Shown piece by piece: positions 32,153 through 45,251 of a stretch of DNA of 64,000 nt. Below the pieces are notes generated by a model. That model saw only the letters and a list, made by a program, of their open reading frames with translations. It had not been told where the DNA came from and ran no database searches. Made by a program: the position numbers and the translations under genes. Every line of letters begins with the position of its first letter. Positions within the stretch are counted from its first letter, which is position 1. The DNA comes from Turritopsis dohrnii (taxonomy: Eukaryota; Cnidaria; Hydrozoa; Anthoathecata; Oceaniidae): the NCBI GenBank assembly GCA_027922465.2, contig BQMF02000036.1, forward strand, positions 372,001-436,000, written 5' to 3'.

Positions 32153-32915
32153 ACCGTATTTCCTCGAAAATAAGCCGCGGGTATTTTTTTTATTAAAAAG
32201 GAATTTTTCGGCCTACTTTCGAATCGGCTTATTTTCGAAGGGTTTTCTAAAAAGGGAAAAAATAATTTAAAACAAACAAGATTTTCTCAAGATCTTTATT
32301 AAAATTGTCACTTTTGGAGAACAATACCAATATCTTCCTCAATAATATTTAACAAGTCCTCAATGACAATTTCGTATATCTGCTTCGTTTTCCACGAAGA
32401 CGCTGTCAGTGAGGCCCTCTCTTCTCTTTAACTGTTCATAGTCTAGTTCATCAGGACTTAACTTTATCAGCTCGCGAAGTGACGATTTACTATAATGCAA
32501 AGCGGTACCTTCTTTCAAACAAGATATTTCGTCAATGTCGACACCCTTTACTTGACCACACACACGGAACGATTTTTTAATCAGATCAGGGCTCAAAGAT
32601 TTCCATGCTTTTACCACCCAGTCAGACAGTAACGTTTTACTAGCAGCACGAATGTTACCTTTTGGAGTATATGATTTTTCACCATTTGCGATCCAATCAT
32701 CAAAAGATTCAACAATAGAGGCCTTAAAGGGCTTGTTCCAGCTTACATCTGGGGCCTGGATCTTAGAAGTGATTTTCTATTTGTTTAAATGTATCTTCCG
32801 GAATCTTAATTAAAAAATAATTACCATCCCAAAAAAGCTGTCATAGTATGAAATAGAGCTTTGCACCTTTCACAGACATCCTCCCTGATCGTCTTCTATT
32901 CATCTGCAAATACCG
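32153..32915 (-). mobile_element. pogo/Tigger-like transposon remnant
   Basis: The left boundary TACCGTATTTCCTCGAAAAT at about 32153 resembles the ends of TA-targeting elements. The minus strand inside encodes a pogo-type transposase C-terminus. The right boundary is not resolved because another element appears to begin at about 32917. Confidence 0.6.
32360..32776 (-). pseudogene. pogo/Tigger transposase C-terminal fragment
   Basis: An open minus-strand stretch of about 138 codons, continuous from 32776 down to the stop, although it has no ATG. It reads APDVSWNKPFKASIVESFDD, then NIRAASKTLLSDWVVKAW, then SLSPDLIKKSFRVCG and a SCLKEGTALH motif. The W..A...I..ESF..CG pattern is the C-terminal end of pogo-type DDE transposases. 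The catalytic core and DNA-binding N-terminus are missing, so this is a truncated relic. Confidence 0.75.
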
Positions 32916-32916
32916 T

Positions 32917-33535
32917 AACAATCCAAACAAGCGCCTTGGGCGCTTATTAAATTTTTGACATTTTTGCATGGGCACTTAATCGAGGAAGGCCCTTCATAAA
33001 TACTGGGCGCTAAAAATATATTTCTAATTTTGTACAAATTAAAGAAAACGGTATTTTTGATTGTTATAATTTTTCCTGAGAAGTAAATCTGAAGACAAAT
33101 TTTAACAAAAAGTGAGGTTTCGTGTCTTACTACATCATTTTTCTCCTTAAACTACTTTATCAGTTTTCTACGTTACAGTATTGGGATAATGAAAACAACA
33201 GGTTGGACCTGTGGTAGTGTCCACTCAAAATGTACAGTCAAAGAACAACTTTCAATCTCAGAGTTGAAACATTGAAAAGAAGGACTTTAAAGAAAATTTC
33301 CTATTTTTGTTTTGTAGAAAAGATGGTCACAACATAGACAACGTATTTTTGTAAGCGCTCATTTTCTCAAGGTAGCTTTTGCTTAAGCGCCCCCTTTTAA
33401 AAGGTGGGCGCTTATTCAAGGGGGCGCTTAGTAAGTGCTGGGCGCTTAATGAACTTTGTGGTAGTTACCTGGGCGCTTATCGGAGGTGAGCGCTTAACAA
33501 ATGCTGGGCGCTTAATCAGATAATTACGTTAACCA
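32917..33535. mobile_element. MITE-like element with GCGCTTA sub-terminal repeats
   Basis: Repeated units of the form GGGCGCTTA(T/A)T(T/C)AA occur near both ends: about 32931-32955, 32975-32990 and 33002, and at the right end about 33385-33430, 33437-33452, 33470-33480 and 33502-33520, several in inverted orientation. No protein is inside. Borders are approximate. Confidence 0.55.
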
Positions 33536-33822
33536 CTAGGCAGCGGAGTAACTTCCTTGAACGAGTGTTCCGATTATTCCGATGATAACTGATGAGAATA
33601 CGGTGAGTATACCGTATGATGAGAATAACTGCTAATGTTTAGCAGTGACCAGCGTATAATAATCATAAGCTGAGTTCGCAATTGTGAGGTGATCGTTAAC
33701 GTGGGAATTTAAATTGATTGTTTTAGGACTTGATTAAAGACTCAAAGATTAATTTTCGCCACATTTAATAAGGGGGTTAATTTGACATGTTATTCGTATA
33801 AAGCTGTCCTTATCAAATTATT

Positions 33823-35083
33823 AAATACCTTATTTCTTCCAATAAACTCCGCCCTCTATTAAACGCCCCACTTATAGCCAAGCATTTGTAATAAACGCCG
33901 CATTTTTAAAAGGGGCATTTATTAGAAAGCATGCTGAAGCAACCTCGTTCCCAGGGCTTCTTGCAATTTTGACATACGGATTAATGCTGAAGAATAAATA
34001 GTTTAGATAGTTTTATTTGTATCCTAGCAACAAATTCTTCCACGTTTGCATGAATATTTTGATTTGTAATTAATTGCTATAAAAGTTTTCATCTCATAGA
34101 AGAGAAAAGTGACAGTGATATTGCTCACGTTTTTGTGAACATTTCTTTTGTGTAAAACATTTTCACACAATCTTTTGAAAACACAGTGTCGTTTCCTTTT
34201 ATCTCATCTTTCATTTTGTAAAAAACGCCGCCCTCTATTAAACGTCGCATCCAAAAGCTGAAATTTTAATGAAAATTTCTTTTTCTTTTTATAAGTTCCT
34301 TCTCTAAAGATGCTGAACATCGTTTATTGATTGTTATGAAAGTTTCTTTTGCAGCAATGACTAGTCCAATTTCCCTGTGACGTTTTACCAGTTATTCTGG
34401 TTTTATTTGTTCTCTCAATCTTGACCTTTTTGGAAATTACGTCACTGTAGATCTTGCCTCGTTTCTAATGTTTAAAAATACCAAAATAAGTTCGCGAAAC
34501 ATTTTCACTTCGGATATCATTTCTTTTCAAAAACGACACAAACGTCATTATTATATAGTTTAGAAGCGAGGAAAGATCTACTGTGACGTATTTTCCGAAA
34601 AAGTTATTGATAAAATGGAAACATAAACTTGAAATTTCTATTGAAATATGTACAAAGAGGGGATGTTTTTTGTACAAACCAACAGCGTATTCATAGTTTT
34701 CTTTTCTTCTTCTTGATCATCCGAAGAAGTTTCGGGCAGCTTCTTTGATCCGAGCTTTCCACACCTTCTTATGGGAATGGTGACCACAAATGTTACTGGT
34801 TACTGTAGCACATTTATCAAAACTTTTCTGCGAAGGAGTGCGTTTCTATAGAAATTTACACACAATTTCAATAAAACTGCTCTCCTTCACAGTGACTTTT
34901 TGACGATTTTGCCCACTGGGAACTGAAGGAAACTTTATCTGCTAAAGCAGAGTCGAGAGATGAAGCTAGAGAGAATGATCAATTTTCAATCGGGATTTAC
35001 AAAAGAAAAGAAAGTGGAGAAAGCGTTAAGTAGAGGGGAGCGTTTAAATGAAGGAGGGTGTTTATTAAAGGATTTACGGGATT
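33823..35083. mobile_element. Non-autonomous element with AATAAAC(G/T)CC-type ends
   Basis: The left end TTCCAATAAACTCCGCCCTC (about 33836) is mirrored by a related inverted end at about 35040-35083 (AGGGTGTTTATTAAAGG). Internal repeats of the same unit are at about 33885-33910 and 34215-34245. The 1.26-kb interior has no recognisable gene. Confidence 0.55.
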
Positions 35084-35480
35084 TCATCAAGTGGATTTTG
35101 AAAATGATATTACAAGACGTTATGTTATAGTATATATAGTAAATTCTGGGTAATAACTCATCATGCACAAAGTGTGAGGCGTTCTCACTGAAGGGAATAT
35201 TTTTATGTCTTAGGATTACAAACAGGATTTCTTTTTTCGACATCTGGGATAATTGTCAGCGATGAAATTCAATATAGATCCAGTCCTCACCATTTCTCAA
35301 AATAGTTACACCAGAGCATCTCAAATGTAATCACGAAGTATTGTAAAAGAATATCAGCCTCTTACTGAGGCTATTCATGATCTTCAAGTTTGGTATGTGA
35401 GAGAGGAATTTGACCACAAGCTGAGAAGATAATCTCGAAGATTACAATCTATTTTTATGAATAAAAACATATCTGTGCAT
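35084..35480. other. Gene-free stretch
   Basis: Nothing is recognised. Confidence 0.4.
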
Positions 35481-35489
35481 TATCTACAT

Positions 35490-37690
35490 AGAATCAATAA
35501 ATCAATAAGGGCAACAAGAGAATATTATTGAATGCTGAGACATAAGGCGCCATAGTTGTCAATATTTTAGGTGCTGGAAATATGATGCTTAACTTTCTGC
35601 CTTGTGCGCAAAGCATTACAAGATTTCATACTTGCTGATTTATGTGTTGTATTATTTTTTCAGTGATCGAAAGAAGTAAATTTAATATTTCCTGTTTTTT
35701 TAGTCTTCACCATTTGTTAGAACACAAATCAAAACCGTTCCTAAAACCTCGTACCCAGGGTTTCTTGGTTTACTCCAAACGCTAAGTTGGTGTGGGTGAA
35801 TCAAAAGGCATTTTCAATTTGACGAGAACGTATTTACATGGAAATCTTTCCTGTAATATACATTCCGTATCAATCCATATAACTAATTAATAAATGACAA
35901 AATTCAAGCTTTCATCGAGAAGAGAGTTGGCACTTGGAAGGCTAGTGAGTTAGGTGAATGACAACCATAACAAACACAACTCGATGTAGACATGACCAAA
36001 ATCAAAATTAAAAAGAAAAACACGATAGTGGAACATATGTAATGCACTACAAAGAATATTGCCCAATATGGCGCTCTATATCATAGCTGTGAGAAAAAAT
36101 TCGACGCACTAATTAGCACTGAAGAATGTCTTTTGATAAGGATAGTAATTGAATATCTCACATAAAATGGATCAAGCAATGGTTTGTGATCCGTTTATAG
36201 ACGAATTGATCGTACAAATATGTAAATTACTTAACCCATTGTTAAAGCGCCACTGTCCATCACGTGCGTGGGATCAAGAATCATGAGTCATGAGTTGCTG
36301 CTTTACATTCGTAGATAGCAGAAACACATGAAAAACCCAGCAAATACAAAGGATTCTCTGTAAACATTAAATTTCCATTCTTAAAATGTCATCGTTTGAA
36401 ACGGTTTCCATTTCATTGGTTGTTGCTGCGCGACTGAGGAAAGAAGTTTTTTCTTATTTCAGTTGTTTGAATGATTTGAACTACCCAGGTGAATGAGACT
36501 GGGACAGCCAATCAAAAATTAGTTCCCCATTCAGGTGACATCATCGAGTGAAGCGGAAACCTTCATTAAGCTTGTGTTTACCATTCATGTTTGTTTAAGG
36601 GACTTAACACTTTTAGGCTATCTTGATGTTGATCACATCCTGAATATGATATTGTAAATTTGGTTTTAATGTGTACAAAATGTATAAAATCCTGTGTCCT
36701 TATCTACCACACAGTAGCCTGGGAAGAATATGTCAGTATATACATCAGCTGTCACACTAGCCCTTTCTGATAACCTAATGAGTTCAACATAGATTTCTCA
36801 CTCAAAAGAGCTATAACAGAGCTTTGTTGACCATATTTCCATCGTAAATGTAAGTAAGGATATAAACCTAAATACAATAATCAAATTATATATAATCATA
36901 TAAATCAACAAAATCAAGAGAATATTTTCGAATGCTGAAACATAAGGCGCCATAGTTGTCAATATTTGAGGTGGCAGAAGATGTGATGCGTAACTTTCTG
37001 TTTTCTGCAAGGCATTAAAACCTTTCTGCCTTTCATTTCTTACTTGTTGTTAAATGTTGTTGTTTTGTTTCGTTAGTGATGGAAAAACTGTGTGTGTGAC
37101 ACGTGACCCAGTAGAGAACTCATGACTGAGGGAGTACTCATATCAGGATGTTAAACTGACATTTTGAACCCAACCTCGAACCCAGGGTCTCTTGTTTCTT
37201 GCCTCTTGTCTCTTTGCCGTTTTTCGTATATCGAAAAGGCAAGAGACCCTGAGTTCGAGGTTTATCGAAAAGGCAATCCATAAAATCCATATAATTAATA
37301 AATAACAAAATTCAAATTTCTATGGAAAGGATTTTGCACTTGCAAGGTTAATGGGTTAAGTAAATGGCGACAATAATATCAAGTACAACTCGATGTGCAT
37401 ATGGTTATAATTAATAATACCAAAAAGGCTCGAATTAATTCCTGTAGGATTGCGAAGAAGATGCAATGTATACAATTAAAAAGACTATTGCCCAATATGG
37501 CGCTCCATGCTATAGCTGTGAGAAAAAATTGGACCCACTTACAACTGAAGAATGTCTTTTGATAAGATTAAGTGAGTAATTGTATTTGTATGTAAGCCGA
37601 TTATAGACGAATAATAGATCACATCACTGGACTATGATCAAGAATCATGAGTTATCTTTTTTTTAAAATTCGTAGATATTGGAAACATAA
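35490..37690. repeat. Local segmental duplication (about 1.4 kb apart)
   Basis: About 35490-36290 and 36885-37690 are diverged copies. Both contain ACATAAGGCGCCATAGTTGT (35540; about 36940), an arm of the CCAGGGT fold-back repeat (35756; about 37178), AATTCAAGCTT/AATTCAAATTT, and CAATATGGCGCTC followed by ATAGCTGTGAGAAAAAATT (36066; about 37494) and CTGAAGAATGTCTTTTGATA. No protein is evident in either. Confidence 0.7.
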
Positions 37691-37736
37691 TAAAAAAACA
37701 GCAAAATTTCGGTGAAAATGTGATACAGTCAACATT

Positions 37737-37823
37737 CAACCTCGCACCCAGGGTTTCTTGCCTTTTCGATATACGGACGGCGGCGCCGTAAAAAGGCAAG
37801 AAACCCTGGGTACGAGGTTGAGT
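37737..37823. mobile_element. Near-perfect fold-back (palindromic) element
   Basis: Two arms of about 35 bp (CAACCTCGCACCCAGGGTTT, then CTTGCC, and the inverse) flank a 20-bp GC-rich centre (GGACGGCGGCGCC). Single or degraded arms of the same family occur at about 262-297, 33947-33970, 35744-35768, 37170-37195 and 37226-37262. Confidence 0.85.
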
Positions 37824-39490
37824 CAACATCCGGAAACTCGAACACTCGATTTTTTGAACTCATCGATAGTGGGAGATTCGTAAAACCCAAAAAAATCAAT
37901 CACTTGTGTGAATTTTTTTAAAACTGTTAAAAATTTCTGAGGTGCCGTCAATACTACGGTTAAAACTTAATTATGGCTAATACATGTAATTATGAATAGG
38001 AAAACATTCGCAAAAGTAAGTAGATATGATATTTCTACCCTGTCAAATCTCAAACCGTTTTTACGACTCTCATAAAACATAAACGGTTCTGTCGAATAGC
38101 CTGTCGCAGCATTCTCACAATGGTATCTTTAGCTGTTGTTCGCACTTTGTGATCATGTGTGTGGGCGTGTTGTTCGGTGCGCTGTACGATTTTTCTATTT
38201 TTCAGTTTTTCTATACTATTAAGTTGAATTATATTCTCCTGTTTTATTTTATTCAAATTTAATTTGCCAACCAGGGGTCCATCTACAACTCCCGAACAAA
38301 AAGAATGTCATCCGGATGATATCAACGCGCTGTTGACAACACTGATTTTAATATTTAAACACCTCCCAATGAATATTATGAGTGTTAAGACTTCATGAAT
38401 TATTTGCAATTTATTTTCTGCTGTGACTACATATTCTCTATACTACTGATATATTTTTCACACTTTTTTTGTCCAGCATTCATCCATGGTATTATATATG
38501 GTGTTAAATCCATTGTCTTCTGTTATTAAATGATTTGTAATATTAAATTTCTCAACAGCAGTATAGGTATGTCTCAGTAGATATACATATCAGAGCTTTT
38601 TCTTTAACGTCGGCTCATAAGAAGACAATGACGGAAAAAAGAAAACTTAAAACAAACCATGTGAATCGGAGAACACATAGATAGAATATACATACAAAAA
38701 ATGATAAAAAACAAGATTCGCAAAAATGCGACTATATATTTCCCCAAAGTTGCGAAAATTTTGCCAACCATTGTATGTACATTTGATAACCATGAGAAAA
38801 ATGCATGATTAAATAATTACAGTATAACTACCATCGACCTGATACTCAGATAAAAATGTTGTCCTTACTAATCAGGGTGGAATTGAATTTAATACCACAA
38901 AGAAACTTATTTTGGACATCTATAAAATGAAGATGTTCATGGTCAAATGATAAGGTTTGTCTTATAATTTTTGCTGAGGAGTTACAAAGTGAGAAGTTAC
39001 TATATGGACACTTTAGCTAAAAGACCTAAATGCGACTAATATTTCCCCTAAAACAACTGCATATCATCAATAATGTGTAAAAGAATTTCATCATAACAAA
39101 TGTATGATCTTTATTGTTGCAGAAGCTTGACATCCTTTATACTACAAAATTATAGTAAACAATGTAATTCAACAGAACACTTGTTTTTTGTAACTCCAAT
39201 AAAACTATCTTACAACATTATACAATCAAATTTGTATACAGGTGGTTTACTGTACAAAAGAAGAAAAGAAAATTGTTAAACATAATTTTAAAAGCTACAG
39301 TATAATACTTTGGGTAGACATTATAAAAAATAATGTCTACTAACAAATATTATGTGTAGCATTTCAAATTAGGACAGAAGAGTTATTTTCCAAAACGAGA
39401 TGGGCTTAAAATGACAATTTATAAAACTAAATTCAACAAAATAAACATCTCTGTTTTAAAAAAAATACGTTCACACTCATTGTTTATTAC
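37824..39490. other. Gene-free AT-rich stretch
   Basis: No gene, RNA or strong repeat is recognised. Confidence 0.4.
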
Positions 39491-39917
39491 AGGTTTTTTT
39501 TTTATAAGAGAAATTTTTATAAGAAAAGGAGACTCAAATACTTCAAAACATTAAGAAAATCTTAAGAAAATGCCGAGCCTCAGTTTTCCAGAAATCAAAT
39601 TTTTTGAAAGGTTTTTAGGTCATATATATTGAGTTTCGGTAGGGAAAAAATGCTTAACTTTGGTATTCTGACGTCATTCTAACGATTATAATCTCAAGTA
39701 ACATAAGTTTCATAAAACAGCAAAACTGAAAAGAATTCCGCAGGAAATCGTATTGCTATTTGGAGGAAAAAGTGATTTTTTTTCTCCAAAATTGATGTTT
39801 CTCTACTGCTTATGATTAAAGCAAAGTCTTAACAAAGAAATTCAGAGCGGAAAAGTTAGGAAAATATTAAGAAAATCGAGGCTCGGGCCAAAAAGTGACT
39901 TTCTTATAAAAAAACCC
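39491..39917. mobile_element. MITE, about 427 bp
   Basis: Inverted ends: ACAGG then a T-run and TTATAAG at about 39491-39512, against CTTATAAAAAAACCCTGTG at about 39903-39921. A second inverted pair lies inside (GCCGAGCCTC at about 39571 and GAGGCTCGG at about 39879). No frame is seen. Confidence 0.65.
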
Positions 39918-42083
39918 TGTGTATGTGATAAAAATGACCTTCGTAAGTCCCAAACGAAAAAAAAAAACAGATTTTGGTAGTGAAAATACACATCCATAAC
40001 TAAACTACTGCATAGCTGAAAGCAGAAGTTCATGTTCTGGCTTGATTTAATTTATAGACTGTCATGTTGAATTGTGTTTTGATTTATGTTCCCTGTTCGT
40101 AAGGAAAATTGACAGTATTATATATTTATAAATTTTGCAAAATAAAATACAGCATCAAAATAGTATACATGAAAAATAGACTTCATTCATAGTAAATTAT
40201 GTTTCTGTTGTTGGATTAAACAATTATCCTGGGAAGTACACTCGACCAGAGATTCTTTCAAGTTATTATGTGTCTCAATCTTCTGTGTATTAAAATATTA
40301 TACGTAATTGGTTTTCTGAACTTTATATTGCATATATGACATCACATATTAACTTGCTGTTTTTGAATTAACATAACTGGTTGAACTGGTTGTTCTCCAC
40401 ATGAAAAAAGGGTTTCCTCTTTATGGCTGTGTACATCGTGCTTTCAGTTCAGTTGGGCTACATTATATCAGGATCATACTAAATAAATCTTCAGCCTGGT
40501 TATTGATAATGAATTTTCACCTTTGCACTGAAATCATAGCTTCAATGGTTTGTTGTTTCAAGCATTTAATTACCAATCATCATCATAAACACATCATTGT
40601 TATCAACAAAAACAAACATCATCGATATCAATGTTTTTCTGTTTTTTACACGTTCATGCTAAAGTTTTTACAACTTTTTAAGAAATAAAACGATTTATTT
40701 CCATCATTTCAACGTTTCATCGATTGAATCATTTTAAAAGTTAGCAGAAAAAAGCAGAAATCTTCCAAAGCCCATCTGCACTGACTGAAAAGATGGCGTA
40801 CTACTTTACTGAAGACTAGCCTCTATTCTTATCTACCTTGGCTAGGCCAGAGTTCAATACCGAACCGCGGCTATAAAAGTGAACGGAGAAGAAGGAGGAG
40901 AAGGAAACTGCCGGTTTTAACATATATTTCGCCCATGGGGAAATATATAATTATGCTGTGAGAGTTTTACAAACATAACTTCTAAAATTTTTAAAGTAAG
41001 GACTTATTTGCACTTATCATTCAACTACATGTACAGTAAACAGAAGAAATATATCAAGATTAGTTCATATCTACATGTCTACGTCATCTTCTTAATCCAC
41101 ATCATGTATGTATACAAAGACAAAGTGTGGACACCCTTCATCGAAGAAACCTTTTACTTTTTTTGCAAGAGATGGAAAAGTTGAAGGAAGGAAGGGCGAT
41201 TCATATGAACATCAAAATCTCCGACATACGTAAAGGAACGTTTTATTAAGTAGAATATGTAAATCTTTAACGCAATTTCTTAACAGTATGTCATCTGTCA
41301 CTAACCCTTTGTGATTACCTACCAGTGAGAAAAATTTCTATACAAGATTAAATCAATTTTAATGATTAAATAATTCAATAATAGGGGTATTATGTACTAG
41401 TAGGCTGTAGTTGACTCATTTAGTTGATCCTAAAAATAGCTGTTGCAATCCAATACAATAATAAACAGCCAATGAGAATGGTTTATAAAGAATCTTTTTG
41501 TTTGAAAAGGGAGTTGTAGAAGCTTTATATATGTTGGCAGTTTCAAATATATTTTTCAGTCAATAATAGTTAGATCAAGAAAGTTAACTTGTTGATTTGA
41601 AAGCTTCATGAATGATTTAATCAAGAGGGATAAAAGTGTCCTGATAGAAAGGTTTGTCATATACTCCATATATGTTATGTATTTGTGTTGGATGTATATA
41701 TAAAACAAATAAAACACGAAATGATTCATGATATTTCGATTTATTAAAAACCTTTGTCAATACGAGATAAATAATCTATACATACACACATACTTGTAAA
41801 TGATTCAGCTTGTAAAATAATGACAACAGAAATGTCTAAATGTTTTAAAAGAAGGTTGTAATGTTCATAAAATAATAATTAAACTGTGTGGTCTGTTGGT
41901 ACTTTTACCAGTACAAGAACACAAAATAGAATAATTCAGTAAGAATCACCTTCCCTTAAGGTTTGTAAGCTTACATCTTATCTTGAAACATATGTTTTTG
42001 GAGCAAAAGAAATCATATAATTTGAGTGACATGAAATAAATAATTTATGCAACTTGCCTGACCTTTTATTCCTCCTAACTTTT
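39918..42083. other. Gene-free stretch
   Basis: The 95-codon frame at 40401-40688 has no recognisable domain. The minus strand near 41725-41765 holds a weak Penelope-like block (GACAAAGG ... TCGAAATATC). Confidence 0.4.
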
Positions 42084-44150
42084 GAAGGTGTGCAGATAAT
42101 TATCACCTGCATTTGTTTAGCTGGATCTTTAAGCTTACCTCATTTTTTATGTCTGTTCTTTTTATAAGGTTATGCTGTGAATGTGTTGCTGTTGGTAAGA
42201 TACATATCTACAAAGAATTTATACTGAAAATATAGTATCATCTTAGTGCAAAGAGTTTGTTTTGGTTACAAAGATTGAAGAAGGTATTGACACCTGATAG
42301 TTGTATTTCTACTTTTTCTTAAATGGGTTAATATCTTGATTTTATCTTTGAGTGATTCTTCTCTGTTTTAGTGATGGCAGTGAATCAAAATGAAACTGTT
42401 GTTGGTTGTAAACAAAGTAAGAAACTATTATATTGTGCATGCAGTGTGTATGCATTGGAAAATAATTTTCAAGCAAAAAAAATTTAAGCTGTGTGTTCAT
42501 GAAAAATGTTTTATTCTCTTTTAAATTTCAAAAGTGGGGTCCAAGCAAAAATTAAAAAATATAATAAAATAAATAAAAATATAAAGTCATTTTTGAGTAG
42601 GTTTAGTGCTCTGAAACAATAAGCATTAATTAAATTGCATTGACTATTAAAAATTGAATTACATTTTTCTAAGACATTTTCCTTTATTTTTAAAAGCCAC
42701 CTTTTCGCTTTCACAAAAATATACCAATTAAAAAATCTTTAAAAGGCCTTTCTAATAATGTAAAAAAAGCTTTTAAATTTGGTTTACTCATTGAAAAAAA
42801 CACATACTGTTTCGGGAAGAAATACGTACATGTGCGGCGATTCGCTCATGCCAAGAGGAGGACGCGTGCGATCGTGTGCGGTCCAAAAAGTTATTACTGC
42901 CTCGTTTTTTTGCCTTCCCAGAGAAAAGATAAAATATAAAAAAAACATTTCTTTAACTGAAAATTTATAAAGAAAACCACCTGCATTGATCCGAATGATA
43001 CTCAAGAATTTTATAAAAAGAAGATGAAAAAGTAAGAAAATGGCCCACCTGACTTATTCGATAGTAGGCATGTTTGTTTACATTGTTTTACGTCATCATA
43101 CATAAGGTCATAGTTATTTAAATATTTCGTTCAGCGTAACAGACATTCTCTTTTATTTCCGTTAAATACACCAGGTGCGTTTTTTTTCACTTGACACTAT
43201 ATTAACATTTGTCTAGACAGTTAAGTAAAAGAAAGTATCGCGTCGTGACATGTAGCAACGTTTATGTCGATGACATATTTATTCGCGTGGAATACCGGAT
43301 GTATATTTCATTTTAGGAGAATATAGAAAATAGGAATATAAGAGATAAGATTAATTTGAGCAACGAAGAAGAGCAATGTGGAAATAAGGAGAGGTGTGCA
43401 CTAAAACATAAAAAACATCTTACAAAGCTTCGTTGTAATGAAAATATGCGAAGAAATAACTATTTCGTAAATCTCTCGAGATATATTTTTACAATTGGAA
43501 GAGAGATACCAATCAAAATAGTCAATAAATAAGGAATAATCAGAAGTGAAATCTGTTCTGCCTGTAAGTGCAATCTATTGCAGACTCGAATCTCGTGTGC
43601 ATTACGCGGCGTACATCTCCGTACTTGTATAGTATTGCACGGGTATTTCGCTCTCGGTAAGACCAGTGGACCAACAACGAAGGCAACTGGCAGTGAGGTT
43701 CTACTCTAAGTGGTACTTTGCATGGTCAGGAGTCGATGTATTAGCTATGAGATTCAGGTTGGCTCTGAACAGATATATTGTTATTCTTGAAAGAGCAGAT
43801 GAGAGATAAGACTTCGTTTGCTAAAACATTTTCTGAGGAAACTAAGGATCTTAAGCTGTAAGTTGCATGATCTCAATTCCGGGAGAAAAAAAACGAGATA
43901 ATAATATGACTTTACGCGTGCGATTAATTGCACACGTAAACTAACTTGCGTGTGTGCCTGCGCGTGCGCGTCTCAGAGTACAGCCTGAAAACATCTTTGC
44001 TATTTCCGTTTTCAACATTCTGAAACACACCGTATTATATGATTATATCTGTTGATTTAGTTCTTTGGGGAGCCATTTTGATAATATCCTAAGATGTTTT
44101 TATAATAGACATAATAATAAACAGTGCTTTCACTTGCTTTGCTACGTATA
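42084..44150 (+). repeat. Dispersed repeat family A, copy 2, interrupted
   Basis: 42084-42760 and 43986-44150 together match 6215-6945. The intervening 1.2 kb (about 42775-43985) is absent from the first copy and so is probably an insertion. The exon-like block is retained at about 42371-42422 (ATGGCAGTGAATCAAAATGA). The insert contains CATAGTTATTTAAATATTTC followed by GTTCAGCGTAACAGAC (43109-43145), also seen in variant form at about 47239-47272. Confidence 0.6.
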
Positions 44151-44798
44151 TTTTGCATGAAGGTTTTTCAGGTTTCTTGGTTTATGTCTTTCACATACTG
44201 GATATCAACATATCGGTAGGGGTCTAAGTTCTTCATCCACACTGGATGCTGTTTCTGCATCTGGTTTAGTGTACGGAAGTGTTCTATCGTTAGAGTCTTC
44301 ATTCGTGTTTTCAGTATCAATAGCTATTGATGATGTTAAGAGTGGGAGTACGATTTTTTATCAGGCACAACAATTATGTTAGACAATACTTGAACTTTGA
44401 TAATGCAGTCTTTGCTAATGAATCATCTGCGAATCCGCTCAAACATGATATTTTGTGGGTCTTGCGAATATTTGTTCACGCGAAAATAAGTATGTTAAAG
44501 GTAGTTACTAGAAATTTGACATTCCACATTGGTGTAGTATCCTTGTTGTTTGATGCAATGATTTTCGACATGTACTGGACCTCTCTGCTTCAGGTTATTA
44601 TGCAAAGCCACATGTTAGTAAAAACTTGGAATTCCATTCCTTACAAATAGGTACGTTTGAAGGTGATTACAAAGAAAATGAAAAGATTTTCATCTTTGAT
44701 AACAATATAATTCTTTTCAGCTGGTTTTAGATCCTTACTTGTGTAGTTTTACATGACGTAAGTGTTTCATATGCGGAATATGTGATTGTCTGTTTGTA
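44151..44798. other. Gene-poor stretch, probable transposon debris
   Basis: The plus-strand 107-codon frame at 44327-44650 has no recognisable domain. It is probably antisense to fragments of a transposable element. Confidence 0.3.
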
Positions 44799-45045
44799 TC
44801 GTCATTTCACCACAGTGTTTTATCTAATGGGAAGTTGCACTGATTCTGTTCTAGCACTTTTGGGTACCATTCAGCAAAATTTTGTCTACCCTGTGGGATC
44901 TCCATGAACAGTTTACACGCAGGATATAACTCGTTTATTTGCCTTTTCAATATTGCCTCTAGTTTTGTAATTGCTTGGTCCTAATTGCCTGTATCCTGCA
45001 CAAATCTATCATTTTTGAAGTGAAGGGACATTGTGTTGCCATCCC
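44799..45045 (-). pseudogene. Retroelement gag-like fragment
   Basis: The minus strand reads, with a single stop, DGNTMSLHFKNDRFVQDTGN, then AITKLEAILKRQINELYPAC, then LFMEIPQGRQNFAEWYPKVL and EQNQCNFP. The pattern QGxQxFxEWxxKVxEQxxxC is typical of gag capsid regions of Gypsy-like LTR elements. No linked pol region is evident. Confidence 0.45.
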
Positions 45046-45251
45046 ACTATTGTAGCAACCAATTTTACTCTATTAACAATTCTTTTATCACAATCACTGT
45101 TACCGAAACAAAGACTTCTCCATTAAGACTTTTGTGTCAGTGCGCGAAAATGTGCTGGCGAAACCCCCTTGGACTAGTTTGCCAGCGTGGTTACTTTATT
45201 GGTTTGGAAGCTGAAACTTAGTGGTCTCAACTCACTCAAAATCCTGTTGGT

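Noticed and set aside
40401..40688. 95-codon plus-strand frame
   Set aside because: No recognisable domain and AT-rich composition (His/Lys/Phe-rich end) typical of chance frames.
41725..41765. Second hammerhead-like block on the minus strand
   Set aside because: It lacks the CTGATGA core (reads CTCGTATTGA), so only a distant Penelope-like resemblance remains.
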